From Nocardioides sp. (GTDB taxonomy: Bacteria; Actinomycetota; Actinomycetes; Propionibacteriales; Nocardioidaceae): a stretch of DNA of 64,000 nt. Below, piece by piece: positions 37,022 to 44,929 of the stretch. The first letter of the stretch is position 1; every line of letters starts with the position of its first letter. Location: positions 1-64,000 of the forward strand of contig NZ_JASEEQ010000012.1 of assembly GCF_030019515.1 (NCBI RefSeq). Direction: 5' to 3'. The translations under genes were made by a program, and so were the position numbers. Below the pieces are notes generated by a model. The model did no database searches, was not told the DNA's origin, and worked only from the letters and a program-made list of their open reading frames with translations.

Positions 37022-37686
37022 CGGCCGATCCGCCAGGTCGCCAGCCCGTCGGCACCCATCCCGAACGCCCCGCCGACCACGGGGGTGCGCCGCGCGACGG
37101 TGATCGCCAGGCGCTTGCCGGCCACCCGGGTGACCAGGTCCGAGGTGACCTCGGCGGAGAGCACCCGGTCCAGCTGCGGGTCGTGCACCGGTGCGGTGGC
37201 GATCGCCATCGGCGGCGCCGGCAGCTTGCGCTCCTTGACCAGCCGGTCGACGGCGTCCCCGCCGAGCATGCAGGCCAGCACCGCGTTGCGGACCCGGGCG
37301 TCCTCGAGGTCGTAGCCGCGCAGGTGCGCGATGCCCGCGACCATCCGGGCCTGGATCAGCGCGAGCCCGGTGATGTTCGCCGGGATCGCGAACGCCGCGG
37401 TGACCACGCCGCCGACACCGGTGAGCAGGCCCTGGGCGCCGGCGTACCGCACGTGGTTCTCGATCACCTCGCGCACCGCCCGCTTCACGTCGCCGTGCTG
37501 CTCGCGCAGCTGCTTGTCGGCCGCGGCCGCCGCGGCCGGCAGCGGACCGGCGCCGCGGATCGCCCGGTCCAGGGCCTCGCGGACGAAGGACGCCGTCAGG
37601 TCGGGGGCCAGGTGCGGCACCCGCGGGGCCAGGTGCTTCTCGACCATCCGCCCGCCGATCCCTCCACGGATCCCCTTGGCGCTCAT
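36982..37686 (-). CDS. EcsC-family protein
   Basis: A 234-residue protein resembling the EcsC family. The hydrophobic core (LLTGVGGVVTAAFAIPANIT, then GLALIQARMVAGIAHLRGYDLED) is the family's conserved glycine-rich amphipathic helix pair and could associate with the membrane. EcsC in Bacillus accompanies an ABC transporter; none is near here, so the function is open. ATG 37686 has TACGAT six bases upstream and is divergent from aat. Its 3' end overlaps the end of the convergent sulfotransferase gene by 40 bp, so antisense transcription is possible. Confidence 0.78.
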   Translation of the reverse strand: MSAKGIRGGIGGRMVEKHLAPRVPHLAPDLTASFVREALDRAIRGAGPLPAAAAAADKQLREQHGDVKRAVREVIENHVRYAGAQGLLTGVGGVVTAAFAIPANITGLALIQARMVAGIAHLRGYDLEDARVRNAVLACMLGGDAVDRLVKERKLPAPPMAIATAPVHDPQLDRVLSAEVTSDLVTRVAGKRLAITVARRTPVVGGAFGMGADGLATWRIGRYADRELRPRTRR

Positions 37687-37692
37687 GCGCCG

Positions 37693-37717
37693 ATCGTACG
37701 GACCGTGCGGCTACGGT
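37693..37717. promoter_or_regulatory. Back-to-back leaderless promoters of ecsC-like gene and aat
   Basis: TACGAT (minus strand, 37693-37698) is six bases from the ATG at 37686, and TACGGT (plus, 37712-37717) is six bases from GTG 37724. Only 13 bp separate the two -10 hexamers, so the promoters must share or exclude RNA polymerase. Confidence 0.45.
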
Positions 37718-37723
37718 CGTCTC

Positions 37724-38521
37724 GTGCCCGTGGAGCCGCCGCCGTCGCGCTGGGCGTTCGCCGAGCCGTCGACGTACGACGGCCCCGACGGCCCCGACGG
37801 CCCCGACGGCCCCGACGGCCCCGACGACCTGGTCGCGATGGGAGCGGACCTGGAGCCGGGCACGCTGCTGGCGGCGTACCGGCGCGGGCTGTTCCCGATG
37901 CCGTCGGGGCGGCCGGGCGACCCGATGGCGTGGTTCTGCCCGGTGCGCCGCGGCATCGTCCCGCTCGACGGGCTGCGGGTCTCGCGGTCGTTGCGGCGGG
38001 CGACCCGCGACTTCGAGATCCGGATCGACACCGCGTTCGACGAGGTCGTCGCGAGCTGCGCCGACCCGCGCCGCTCCGGCGGCTGGATCGACGAGGACGT
38101 CCGGACGGCGTACGGCGCGCTGCACCGGCTCGGCTGGGCGCACTCGGTCGAGGCCTGGCGCGAGGGCCGGCTGGCCGGCGGGCTGTACGGCGTCGCGATC
38201 GGCGGGCTGTTCGCGGGCGAGTCGATGTTCCACCGGGAGCGGGACGCGTCGAAGGTCGCCCTGGTGGCGCTGGTCGGGACGCTGAGCGACGCGTGGGCGG
38301 CCGACCGGCTGCTCGACGTGCAGTGGCTGACGCCGCACCTGGCCTCGCTCGGGGCGGTCGAGGTCCCGCGCGCGGCGTACCTGCGCGGCCTCGCGCGGGC
38401 GCTGCAGCTGCCCCTCCCAGGGGCCTTCTCCTCTGTCGCGCCGGCCCTCGGCGGGTGGAGCATGGGCGCACCGGACGGGCCGGAGCCCGACGGACCACCG
38501 AGACGGGAGACGGACAGATGA
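37724..38521 (+). CDS. aat: Leucyl/phenylalanyl-tRNA-protein transferase
   Basis: A 265-residue enzyme that adds Leu or Phe to N-terminal Lys/Arg of proteins, marking them for degradation by the N-degron pathway. Motifs DDLVAMGADLEPGTLLAAYR and RGLFPMP at the start, GGLFAGESMFHRERDASKVAL in the catalytic GNAT-like fold, and LLDVQWLTPHLASLGAVEVP near the end are diagnostic. Residues 20-34 are a Gly-Pro-Asp repeat encoded by five 9-bp units. GTG 37724 is set by TACGGT six bases upstream. The ATG of the lipoprotein gene overlaps its stop (ATGA). Confidence 0.92.
   Translation: MPVEPPPSRWAFAEPSTYDGPDGPDGPDGPDGPDDLVAMGADLEPGTLLAAYRRGLFPMPSGRPGDPMAWFCPVRRGIVPLDGLRVSRSLRRATRDFEIRIDTAFDEVVASCADPRRSGGWIDEDVRTAYGALHRLGWAHSVEAWREGRLAGGLYGVAIGGLFAGESMFHRERDASKVALVALVGTLSDAWAADRLLDVQWLTPHLASLGAVEVPRAAYLRGLARALQLPLPGAFSSVAPALGGWSMGAPDGPEPDGPPRRETDR
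37781..37825 (+). repeat. 9-bp tandem repeat inside aat
   Basis: Five perfect copies of GGCCCCGAC encode Gly-Pro-Asp five times just before the first conserved motif. A nine-base unit keeps the frame if copy number slips. Confidence 0.9.
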
Positions 38522-39081
38522 CACGAGCACTGATCCTGCGACGTGGCGCCGCGGCGGTGGGCCTGACGCTGATGGCCGCACTGACCGCGTGCGGGGGCAG
38601 CGACGGCGGCTCGGGCGCCCAGGCGCCGGACGACGCGTCGACCGACGACTTCTGCGAGGGCTTCAACGGGCTGTTCGCGAAGGTGCTGTCCCAGGCGACC
38701 TCCGGCGACTCCTCCGCGGTGATCTCGGCGCTCAAGGACTGGGCGGCCGACATGGAGGACATCGGCACGCCCGGCGAGATGCCCGACGACGCCCGGCACG
38801 GCTTCGAGCTGTTCGTCGAGCAGGCCAAGAACCTGGACGAGGACGCCACCTTGGAGGACCTGCAGAACCTCGGTGACGACTTCAGCGAGGAGGACCAGGC
38901 GGACGGGGAGGCGTTCAGCACCTGGACCACGGACAACTGCCCGCTCGACATCCCCGGCATCAGCTCCTCGGACCTGCCGAGCATCGACCCGTCGGACCTG
39001 CCGAGCGTCGACCCCTCCGAGATGGAGTCGATGATGTCCGAGCTCGAGTCGCAGATGAGCGAGCTGACCGAGAGCCCGTAG
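38518..39081 (+). CDS. Acidic lipoprotein of unknown function
   Basis: A 187-residue exported lipoprotein. The signal ends LMAALTAC (lipobox Cys at residue 25), followed by a Gly/Ser linker. The mature part is strongly acidic and helical, with two Cys (DDFCEGF and DNCPLDI) that could form a disulfide. The last 45 residues repeat S-D-L-P-S-I/V-D-P and end in EMESMMSELESQMSELTESP, a short coiled-coil-like stretch. I do not recognise a domain. It is coupled to aat by an ATGA overlap, although the functional link is unclear. A long hairpin follows. Confidence 0.72.
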   Translation: MTRALILRRGAAAVGLTLMAALTACGGSDGGSGAQAPDDASTDDFCEGFNGLFAKVLSQATSGDSSAVISALKDWAADMEDIGTPGEMPDDARHGFELFVEQAKNLDEDATLEDLQNLGDDFSEEDQADGEAFSTWTTDNCPLDIPGISSSDLPSIDPSDLPSVDPSEMESMMSELESQMSELTESP

Positions 39082-39109
39082 CTTCCGCGCCGATCCGCCC
39101 GCCCCGCAG

Positions 39110-39179
39110 GTAACGCCGGGTCATGGGATCTGGGCACCCCCTTGCAGCAGGGTCACCAGATCCCGGGACCCCGCGTTAC
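39110..39179. terminator. Long imperfect hairpin between convergent genes
   Basis: Two 24-base arms (39110-39133 starting GTAACGCCGGGTCATGGG, and 39156-39179 ending CCCCGCGTTAC) pair with three mismatches around a 22-base loop. It lies between the convergent lipoprotein and rhodanese genes. A bidirectional terminator is likely, though the arms are longer than usual. Confidence 0.5.
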
Positions 39180-39213
39180 AAGGCGCGGGGTCGCGGCGCT
39201 TCGTCGGCTCGGC

Positions 39214-39549
39214 TCAGACCACCTGCGGAGGCTGGCCGGTGCCGCTCACCATCGGCCGGCCGGCCGCCTCCCAGTCGAGCAGCCCGCCGGCCAGGTTGAC
39301 CGCGTCGTGGCCCTGCTGCTGGAGCCAGGCCACCGCCTGGGCGGACCGGGCGCCCACCCTGCAGACCACCAGCGTCTGCGCGTCGGGCAGCTCGAGGTGG
39401 CGCAGCGGCAGCAGCGCGAGCGGGATGTGCACGGCGCCCTCGATGTGGCCCTGCTCCCACTCGGCGGGCTCGCGGACGTCGAGCACCACGAGCCCGTCGG
39501 GCAGGGGGTGCGGCACGTCGGCGATCGGGACGGTCGGGACCTGGGTCAT
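39214..39549 (-). CDS. Rhodanese-domain protein
   Basis: A 111-residue single-domain rhodanese. LVVLDVREPAEWEQGHIEGAVHIP is the N-terminal motif; the active-site loop VVCRVGARSAQAVAWLQQQG has the persulfide-carrying Cys. It transfers sulfane sulfur between thiols in the cytosol. ATG 39549 follows AAGGGA. It is the downstream partner of the Nei-type glycosylase gene, 19 bp after that stop, though the functional link is unclear. It could supply sulfur for the thiol-redox module at 23.6-27 kb, but that is only a guess. Confidence 0.88.
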   Translation of the reverse strand: MTQVPTVPIADVPHPLPDGLVVLDVREPAEWEQGHIEGAVHIPLALLPLRHLELPDAQTLVVCRVGARSAQAVAWLQQQGHDAVNLAGGLLDWEAAGRPMVSGTGQPPQVV

Positions 39550-39568
39550 CGGGCTCCCTTGCTCGGGG

Positions 39569-40435
39569 CTACTTCAGCAGCTTGCTGAGGCGTCGGTCGG
39601 CGAGCGGCTTGCCGCCGGTCTGGCAGGTCGGGCAGTACTGCAGGCTGGAGTCGGCGAAGGACACCTCGCGGACCGTGTCGCCGCACACCGGGCAGTCCTG
39701 GCCGGCGCGTCCGTGCACCGCGAGGTGGGTCTTCTTCTCGCCCTTCAGCTCGCTCGCGGCGAGCCCGCGGGAGCGCTCGACCGCGTCGCCGAGGGTGGTG
39801 CGGAGCGCGTCGTACAGGACCTGCAGGTCGTCGTCGGTGAGGGTGCCCGCAGGCTTGTACGGCGACATCCGGGCGGCGTGCAGGATCTCGTCGGAGTAGG
39901 CGTTGCCGATGCCGGCGATGGTGCCCTGGTGTCGCAGCACGCCCTTGAGCTGCTTGCGGCCCTCGCGCTCGAGGATCTCGCGCAGCCGGTCGATGGTGAA
40001 CTCGTCGGTCAGCGGGTCCGGCCCGAGGCTGGCGATGCCGGGGACGTCGCGCGGGTCGCGGACGACGTACATCGCCAGGCTCTTGCGGGTCCCGGCCTCG
40101 GTGACGTCGAGCCCGGACTGGTCCTCGAGGACGATGCGGACCGCGAGCGTGGACTTGGTGCTCGGCTTGGGCGGGATCGTCGGCACCTCGTCGCGCCAGC
40201 GCACCCAGCCGGCCCGGGCCAGGTGCAGCACGAGGTGCAGGCCGGAGGCCTCGATGTCGAGGAACTTGCCGTGCCGGGTCACGTCGTCGACGAGGGTCCC
40301 CTCGAGCGCGGACACCGGCGGGTCGAAGGTCTTGAGCGCGCTGAACGCGGCGATGTGGATCTTGGCGATGGCGTGGCCGTCCAGCCGGCCCCGCAGGTCG
40401 AGGGCCAGGGCTTCCACCTCGGGCAGCTCGGGCAC
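39569..40435 (-). CDS. Fpg/Nei-family DNA glycosylase
   Basis: A 288-residue base-excision glycosylase/AP lyase. The N-terminus PELPEVEALALDLRG carries the catalytic Pro2 and Glu3. The helix-two-turn-helix is GTIAGIGNAYSDEILHAARMSPY. The C-terminal zinc finger CPVCGDTVREVSFADSSLQY with CPTC is intact, but its tip has Arg-Glu-Val where Fpg has the longer Arg-containing loop. This fits the actinobacterial Nei branch. It removes oxidised pyrimidines and related lesions. GTG 40435 has TAGACT seven bases upstream (leaderless). The rhodanese gene follows in the same direction. Confidence 0.9.
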   Translation of the reverse strand: MPELPEVEALALDLRGRLDGHAIAKIHIAAFSALKTFDPPVSALEGTLVDDVTRHGKFLDIEASGLHLVLHLARAGWVRWRDEVPTIPPKPSTKSTLAVRIVLEDQSGLDVTEAGTRKSLAMYVVRDPRDVPGIASLGPDPLTDEFTIDRLREILEREGRKQLKGVLRHQGTIAGIGNAYSDEILHAARMSPYKPAGTLTDDDLQVLYDALRTTLGDAVERSRGLAASELKGEKKTHLAVHGRAGQDCPVCGDTVREVSFADSSLQYCPTCQTGGKPLADRRLSKLLK

Positions 40436-40487
40436 GCGGCCGAGTCTAGGGCTTGGCCGGGTGCGCCGACCGGCCCAGCCGGCCGCC

Positions 40488-40688
40488 TCAGAGGAGCGCG
40501 ATGCTCAGCGCCGCGAGGGCGACCAGGCCGACCAGGCCGAGGGTGAGCGCGAAGGTGGCCGCGACCCGCATGGTGCTGGTGTGGTCGATCTCGCCGGATC
40601 GGTAGGCGACGGTGCGCAGGATGCCCACCGGCAGGGCACCGAGGGTGACGATCAGGGCGATGCCCCAGGCGATCTCCAGGGTGCTCAT
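40488..40688 (-). CDS. Small two-span membrane protein
   Basis: A 66-residue protein with two predicted membrane segments: LEIAWGIALIVTLGALPVGI at the start and ATFALTLGLVGLVALAALSI near the end, with a short charged loop (RTVAYRSGEIDHTST) between them. No family recognised. The start ATG 40688 has no clear ribosome binding site. It is divergent from the next gene and lies 50 bp before the start of the glycosylase gene, so it may be an upstream member of that group. Confidence 0.55.
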   Translation of the reverse strand: MSTLEIAWGIALIVTLGALPVGILRTVAYRSGEIDHTSTMRVAATFALTLGLVGLVALAALSIALL

Positions 40689-40781
40689 GGTGCCCCGGTG
40701 CCCCGAACGCCCCGCGGCCGAACCGCTCGCGGTGGATGCGAACCGGTGACAGGCCGCGACCAGCGGGAGCATCATGGTCAG

Positions 40782-41036
40782 GTGCCCGCCGTACGCCCGC
40801 TCCCCGAGACGGGGTCGATCTTCCTCGACGCCCGCGGCGGCGACCGCGCGCTCCGGGTCTCCTGGCACCAGGACGCCGGCCTGGTCGTGCTCTCGCTGTG
40901 GCGCGACAACGTGTGTGCGGGCTCGTTCCGCCTCGCGATCGACGAGGTGCCCGAGCTGATCGACATGCTCCGCGCCGGCCTGGTCCGCTCCTACGAGCAG
41001 GCCCGCGACCGGCTCGGCTCGGCCGAGTCGGCCTGA
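40782..41036 (+). CDS. Small conserved-looking protein of unknown function
   Basis: An 84-residue protein with a compact alpha/beta feel: SIFLDARGGDRALRVSWHQD, then GLVVLSLWRDNVCAGSFRLA (strand-rich) and a C-terminal helix EVPELIDMLRAGLVRSYEQA. The codon pattern is typical of real genes here, but I do not recognise the family. GTG 40782 is preceded by CATCAT at six bases; a weak GGGAG is further upstream. It is followed by a strong 12-bp hairpin terminator (41095-41122), so it appears to be a separate unit. Confidence 0.6.
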   Translation: MPAVRPLPETGSIFLDARGGDRALRVSWHQDAGLVVLSLWRDNVCAGSFRLAIDEVPELIDMLRAGLVRSYEQARDRLGSAESA

Positions 41037-41094
41037 CCGGTCCACCTGGCAGCCGGAGCCCGCACGACACGCCGGCCGCCTCGGCGTGACGTGC

Positions 41095-41122
41095 GGGGTT
41101 CGGCTGCCGACAGCCGAACCCC
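41095..41122 (+). terminator. Strong hairpin after the 84-residue protein gene
   Basis: Twelve-base perfect arms GGGGTTCGGCTG (41095-41106) and CAGCCGAACCCC (41111-41122) close a four-base loop CCGA. It lies 59 bp after the stop and before the ATPase promoter. Confidence 0.65.
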
Positions 41123-41139
41123 ACCGCCCCGCGGCGCGT

Positions 41140-41173
41140 TGTCTACGAAATCCGCTAGACAGGCGGATACGGT
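41140..41173 (+). promoter_or_regulatory. Operator-like inverted repeat and promoter of the AAA ATPase gene
   Basis: TGTCTA (41140-41145) and TAGACA (41156-41161) form a perfect inverted repeat with a 10-base spacer, just upstream of TACGGT (41168-41173), which is six bases from ATG 41180. The position suits a repressor or activator site for the ATPase. Confidence 0.5.
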
Positions 41174-41179
41174 CCTGAC

Positions 41180-42382
41180 ATGGACCCGATCCGCAACCCG
41201 TACGCGCCCGGGGCGGGCCAGCGACCGCCGGAGCTGGCCGGTCGCGACCGTGAGCTCGACCAGTTCGAGGTGACCCTGGAGCGGGTGGCCGGCAACCGGC
41301 CGGAGCGGAGCATGGTGCTCTCCGGGCTGCGCGGGGTCGGCAAGACCGTGCTGCTCAACGCGCTGCGTGGCCAGGCGGTACGCCGGGCCTGGGGCACCGG
41401 CAAGATCGAGGCGCGACCCGACCAGAGCATCCGGCTCCTGGTCGCCCAGGCCGTGCACGCCGCGATCCGCGAGGTCGCGCACCGGCACCGCGACCCCGAC
41501 CGGGTCGACGCGGTGGCCGGCGTCCTGAAGAGCTTCGCGCTGCGCACCGGCGTCGACGAGCGCCGCGCCGCGTCCCGGGCCGGGACCCGCTGGACCCCGC
41601 CGGTCGACGTACCGGCCACCCGGGGCCGTGCGGACTCCGGCGACCTCGAGCTCGACCTGGTCGAGCTGTTCACCGACGTCGCAACCCTGGCCGGCGACCT
41701 CGGTGTCGGGGTCGCCCTGTTCGTCGACGAGATGCAGGACATCGCGCTGCCCGAGCTCGCCGCGCTCTGCGGCGCCTGCCACGAGATCAGCCAGCAGGGT
41801 GCGCCGCTGATCGTCGTCGGCGCCGGGCTGCCGCATCTGCCGGTGGCGCTCGCCGCCTCGAAGTCGTACGCGGAGCGCCTGTTCCGCTACGTCTCGGTCG
41901 ACCGGCTGCCGCGCCCGATGGCCGACCGCGCGTGGCGGGTCCCGGCCGGCAGCGAGGGCGTGACGTTCGAGGACGACGCGCTCGACGAGCTCTACCGGCT
42001 CACCGACGGCTACCCCTACTTCGTGCAGGCCTACGGCAAGGTCACCTGGGACGCCGCGGTCGGCTCACCGATCCGGGTGGCCGACGTGCACGCCGCCGCG
42101 CCCGAGGCCGAGGCGGAGCTCGCCGTCGGCTTCTTCGGCGCCCGCTACGACCGGGCCACCCCCGCGGAGCGCGACTACATGACCGCGATGGCCGACCTCG
42201 GCGCCGAGCACGGGGACGCCGCCGTCGCCACCGCCGACATCGCCCGGCACCTGGCCCGCAAGCCGCAGTCGCTCTCACCCGCCCGCGACGGACTGATCAA
42301 GAAGGGCCTGGTCTACTCCGCCGAGCGGGGGAGCGTCGCGTTCACCGTGCCGCACTTCGGCAAGTTCCTGCGCTCGCGCTGA
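41180..42382 (+). CDS. AAA ATPase with winged-helix C-terminus (Orc/STAND-like)
   Basis: A 400-residue P-loop ATPase. Walker A SGLRGVGKTVLLN is at about residues 48-60 and Walker B VGVALFVDEMQDIAL at about 176-190. The sensor region PLIVVGAGLPHLP follows. The last 90 residues contain ERDYMTAMADLGAEHGDAAV and IARHLARKPQSLSPARDGLI with KKGLVYSAERGSVAFTVPHF, a winged helix like those in Cdc6/Orc-type and MalT/STAND ATPases. It may act in signal-controlled DNA binding or in defence, but no partner gene is adjacent. ATG 41180 has TACGGT six bases upstream, with a TGTCTA/TAGACA inverted repeat in front. Confidence 0.8.
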   Translation: MDPIRNPYAPGAGQRPPELAGRDRELDQFEVTLERVAGNRPERSMVLSGLRGVGKTVLLNALRGQAVRRAWGTGKIEARPDQSIRLLVAQAVHAAIREVAHRHRDPDRVDAVAGVLKSFALRTGVDERRAASRAGTRWTPPVDVPATRGRADSGDLELDLVELFTDVATLAGDLGVGVALFVDEMQDIALPELAALCGACHEISQQGAPLIVVGAGLPHLPVALAASKSYAERLFRYVSVDRLPRPMADRAWRVPAGSEGVTFEDDALDELYRLTDGYPYFVQAYGKVTWDAAVGSPIRVADVHAAAPEAEAELAVGFFGARYDRATPAERDYMTAMADLGAEHGDAAVATADIARHLARKPQSLSPARDGLIKKGLVYSAERGSVAFTVPHFGKFLRSR

Positions 42383-42503
42383 CCGCCGGGGTCCGGGCCG
42401 TGGGCTCCAGGACGCGCCCCGGCGCGTGCTCAGGCACCCGACCCGACCGGCCACGCCGCCCACGTGCTGTCGCGAACCAGCCCTCTCCTGAGACGATCTA
42501 CGA

Positions 42504-42872
42504 GTGGATCTCGTCCAGATCGCGCAACGGGCCGACGACCTCGAGCGGGCGACCGCGTTCTACACGATGCTGCTCGGCAGCCCGCCCACCGCGACGTACG
42601 ACCCGCCGGGCCTGGTGTTCTTCGACCTCGCCGGCGTACGGCTGCTGATCGAGCGGGGCGCGCCGAGCTCCACGCTGTACCTGCGGGTCGAGGACATCGA
42701 CGCCGCCGTGGCCCGGGTCCGCCGAGCCGGGGCCGAGGTCGCCTCGGAGCCGCACGTCATCTTCACCCACGCCGACGACACCCTCGGCCCCGGCGGCACC
42801 GACGAGTGGCAGGCCTTCGTCCGCGACTCCGAGGGCAACCTCGTGGGCCTGGTCGAGCACCGCGCCCGGTGA
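42504..42872 (+). CDS. VOC (glyoxalase-fold) family protein
   Basis: A 122-residue protein with one vicinal-oxygen-chelate unit. The N-terminal IAQRADDLERATAFYTMLLG and the C-terminal WQAFVRDSEGNLVGLVEHRA (metal-ligand Glu position near the end) are typical of the fold. The reaction is unknown; single-domain members include antibiotic-resistance and lyase enzymes. GTG 42504 has GACGAT six bases upstream. The next gene, a glycerophosphodiester phosphodiesterase, starts inside its stop (GTGA), so the two are co-translated. Confidence 0.8.
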   Translation: MDLVQIAQRADDLERATAFYTMLLGSPPTATYDPPGLVFFDLAGVRLLIERGAPSSTLYLRVEDIDAAVARVRRAGAEVASEPHVIFTHADDTLGPGGTDEWQAFVRDSEGNLVGLVEHRAR

Positions 42873-43663
42873 GGCCCCAGATCGTCGCCCACCGCGGCGC
42901 GAGCTACGAGAACGCCGAGCACACCCTCGGCGCCTACATCGCCGCCCTGAACGCCGGAGCCGACGCCGTCGAGTGCGACGTGCGGCTCACTGCGGACGGG
43001 CACCTGGTCTGCGTGCACGACCGCGACCTCCGGCGTACGGCGCGGACCCGCGGGCTGGTCTCCACCATGGAGCTGGCCGAGCTCGACCAGCTCGACTTCG
43101 CCTCGTGGAAGAACCCGTGGGCCGACCTCGACGACGAGGCGCCGCTCCGCGACGAGCGCCTGGACCGGGTGCTGACGCTGCGCACGCTGCTCGAGACCGT
43201 CGCCGACTACGACCGCCCGGTGGAGATCGCGATCGAGACCAAGCACCCCACCCGGTACGGCGGGCTGGTGGAGCGGCGCCTGGTCGAGCAGCTGCGCCAC
43301 TTCGGCTGGGAGCGGCCCGGGTCGCCGGTCCGGGTGATGAGCTTCTCCTGGACCGCCCTGCAGCGGACCGAGCGGCTGGCCCCCGGCATCCAGCTGGTGA
43401 TGCTGCTCGAGCGGGCCCGCAACTGGCCGGCGCTGCGCCGACTGATCGGGGCGGACTGGCTGGTCGGCCCCGGCATCGACGAGCTGATGGACCACCGGTG
43501 GCTCGGGCCCCGGATCACCTGCAGCGGCCACGACCTGCACGTCTGGACCGTGAACACCCCGCCCGAGCTGGACCTGTGCCTGGAGCTGGGGGTCGCGGCG
43601 GTGATCACCGACCGGCCGGCGTACGTGCGCGACCTGCTCGACCAGCGCGAGGCTGACTCCTAG
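42869..43663 (+). CDS. Glycerophosphodiester phosphodiesterase family protein
   Basis: A 264-residue GDPD-type TIM barrel. QIVAHRGASYENAEHTLGAY is the catalytic start, with the His-Arg-Gly and Glu of the active site. EIAIETKHPTRYGG gives further metal/active-site residues, and HDLHVWTVNTP is the last-strand signature. It hydrolyses glycerophosphodiesters to glycerol 3-phosphate and an alcohol. There is no signal peptide, so it is cytosolic, as in phospholipid turnover. GTG 42869 overlaps the VOC gene stop. A 200-bp spacer with extragenic repeats follows. Confidence 0.9.
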   Translation: MRPQIVAHRGASYENAEHTLGAYIAALNAGADAVECDVRLTADGHLVCVHDRDLRRTARTRGLVSTMELAELDQLDFASWKNPWADLDDEAPLRDERLDRVLTLRTLLETVADYDRPVEIAIETKHPTRYGGLVERRLVEQLRHFGWERPGSPVRVMSFSWTALQRTERLAPGIQLVMLLERARNWPALRRLIGADWLVGPGIDELMDHRWLGPRITCSGHDLHVWTVNTPPELDLCLELGVAAVITDRPAYVRDLLDQREADS

Positions 43664-43699
43664 TCGCGACACGCGGTTGTGACCTCGTGCCGGCGCGCT

Positions 43700-43828
43700 G
43701 GTCTCGACCCGCAGTCTCGGGTCTTGCTCGCTGACCACCGGCAACCGATCCGCTGACGTGGCTCGGGTCTCGACACGGCGGTCGCGGCTTCGTGCCTCAG
43801 CCGCGCGCCTCGCTCGACCACCATCAAC
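43700..43828. repeat. Two diverged copies of an extragenic GGTCTCGAC-type repeat
   Basis: Copy 1 (43700-43745) begins GGTCTCGACCCGCAGTCTCG and ends in a GACCACCGGCAAC block. Copy 2 (43766-43828) begins GGTCTCGACACGGCGGTCGC and ends GCTCGACCACCATCAAC, with an internal GCGGCT/AGCCGC hairpin. A related fragment TCTCGACAGGCTCGATCA lies at 4100-4117. Such sequences resemble extragenic repeats of Nocardioides-like genomes; this is a recollection, not a search result. Confidence 0.5.
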
Positions 43829-43863
43829 GGACCCGCTGGCGCGGCTCCGTTAGGGTCGGGCGC

Positions 43864-44802
43864 ATGGCGAAGAAGTCCCGCACCAAGGCCCGCGACCAGC
43901 AGCCTGCCGCCGGGGAGGTCGGGCCGCGGCAGCCCTGCCCGTGCGGGTCCGGCAAGCGGTACAAGGCCTGCCACGGCGCGGCGGGCGGGGCGCCGGCGCC
44001 GTTCGTCAACCGGCCCTTCGAGGGCCTGCCGTCGGAGTGCGACATCGTCGCGATGCGGGAGCTGGTGCCCTCGGCCACCGCTCCGCTCACCCTGGTCGAC
44101 GACGTCGACCGGTCCGTGCAGCTGTGCACCCTGCTGCCGATGGCGGCGCCGGCGATGGTGCGCGACAGCGGGGAGATCTGGCTCGGGCTCCAGGTCCAGC
44201 ACAACTTCGGCGACCCTGCGCGCGACCTCGGTGCGGTGCTGACCAGGGCGCTGAGCGCCGATGCCGGCATCGTCGGACTCACCGACCCTCCGGGCGAGGG
44301 CCCGCGCCTGCAGGACCTCGTCACCGGGGACCGGCTGGCGGTGACGGTGCACGACGGGTTCGAGTTCTGGATCGGTGACGTCGCGGAGAGCGAGCGGGCC
44401 GGGATGGCCGCCGCGCTCGAGCAGGCCAACACCGCGGCCCTGCCGACGGCCCGACTGACCACGGTCGAGGCGGCGTACTGGACGAACGTCGGCACCAAGG
44501 AGCACCTGCGCTGGGTGATGCCGGAGCCCGAGGACCGGCTGCTCGACGCGCTCGCGCGGCTGCACGCCGCGGGGAGGGACGGCCTGGTCGAGGGCTCGCG
44601 CTTCGTCGGGATGTTCCGCGCGCACGGGCTGCTCGCGCCGGTGTGGGACCTCCCGCTCGGCACCGGCCCGGAGCCGCTCGAGGAGCCGGCCGAGCGGTTC
44701 GCCGCCGACCTCGCGAAGGCTCTCGCCGACACCTCCGACCTGTCCGCCGACGAGCGGGCCGCGCGGTCCGGGCTCGCCAACCGGCAGGTCACCATCAGGT
44801 AG
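43864..44802 (+). CDS. DUF5926-like protein with SEC-C metal-binding motif
   Basis: A 312-residue protein. The N-terminal 30-40 residues hold a SEC-C motif, PRQPCPCGSGKRYKACHG (CxCx(8)CH), the zinc-binding element also found at the end of SecA. The remaining 270 residues match the layout I associate with actinobacterial DUF5926 proteins (FVNRPFEGLPSECDIVAMRE, then ELVPSATAPLTLV). Function is unknown; it may bind ribosomes or preproteins through SEC-C. ATG 43864 has TAGGGT seven bases upstream. It ends before a strong terminator that faces the convergent ATP-grasp gene. Confidence 0.75.
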   Translation: MAKKSRTKARDQQPAAGEVGPRQPCPCGSGKRYKACHGAAGGAPAPFVNRPFEGLPSECDIVAMRELVPSATAPLTLVDDVDRSVQLCTLLPMAAPAMVRDSGEIWLGLQVQHNFGDPARDLGAVLTRALSADAGIVGLTDPPGEGPRLQDLVTGDRLAVTVHDGFEFWIGDVAESERAGMAAALEQANTAALPTARLTTVEAAYWTNVGTKEHLRWVMPEPEDRLLDALARLHAAGRDGLVEGSRFVGMFRAHGLLAPVWDLPLGTGPEPLEEPAERFAADLAKALADTSDLSADERAARSGLANRQVTIR

Positions 44803-44884
44803 AACCTGGCCGCCGCGCGGATCCGGGGGAGGACGGCGGCGTGTGGGAGTTGTCTGACCCGCGGCGGGGACGTAGATTCGCAGC

Positions 44885-44929
44885 GCTCGGTCGTTGTCGT
44901 GTCCCCCGTCGACAACGGCCGAGCCTTTT
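44885..44929 (+). terminator. Intrinsic-type terminator with T-run
   Basis: Fifteen-base arms GCTCGGTCGTTGTCG (44885-44899) and CGACAACGGCCGAGC (44910-44924) pair with one G-U, followed by CTTTT (44925-44929). It is the only hairpin in the window with a clear T-run. The T-run touches the stop of the convergent ATP-grasp gene. Confidence 0.75.
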
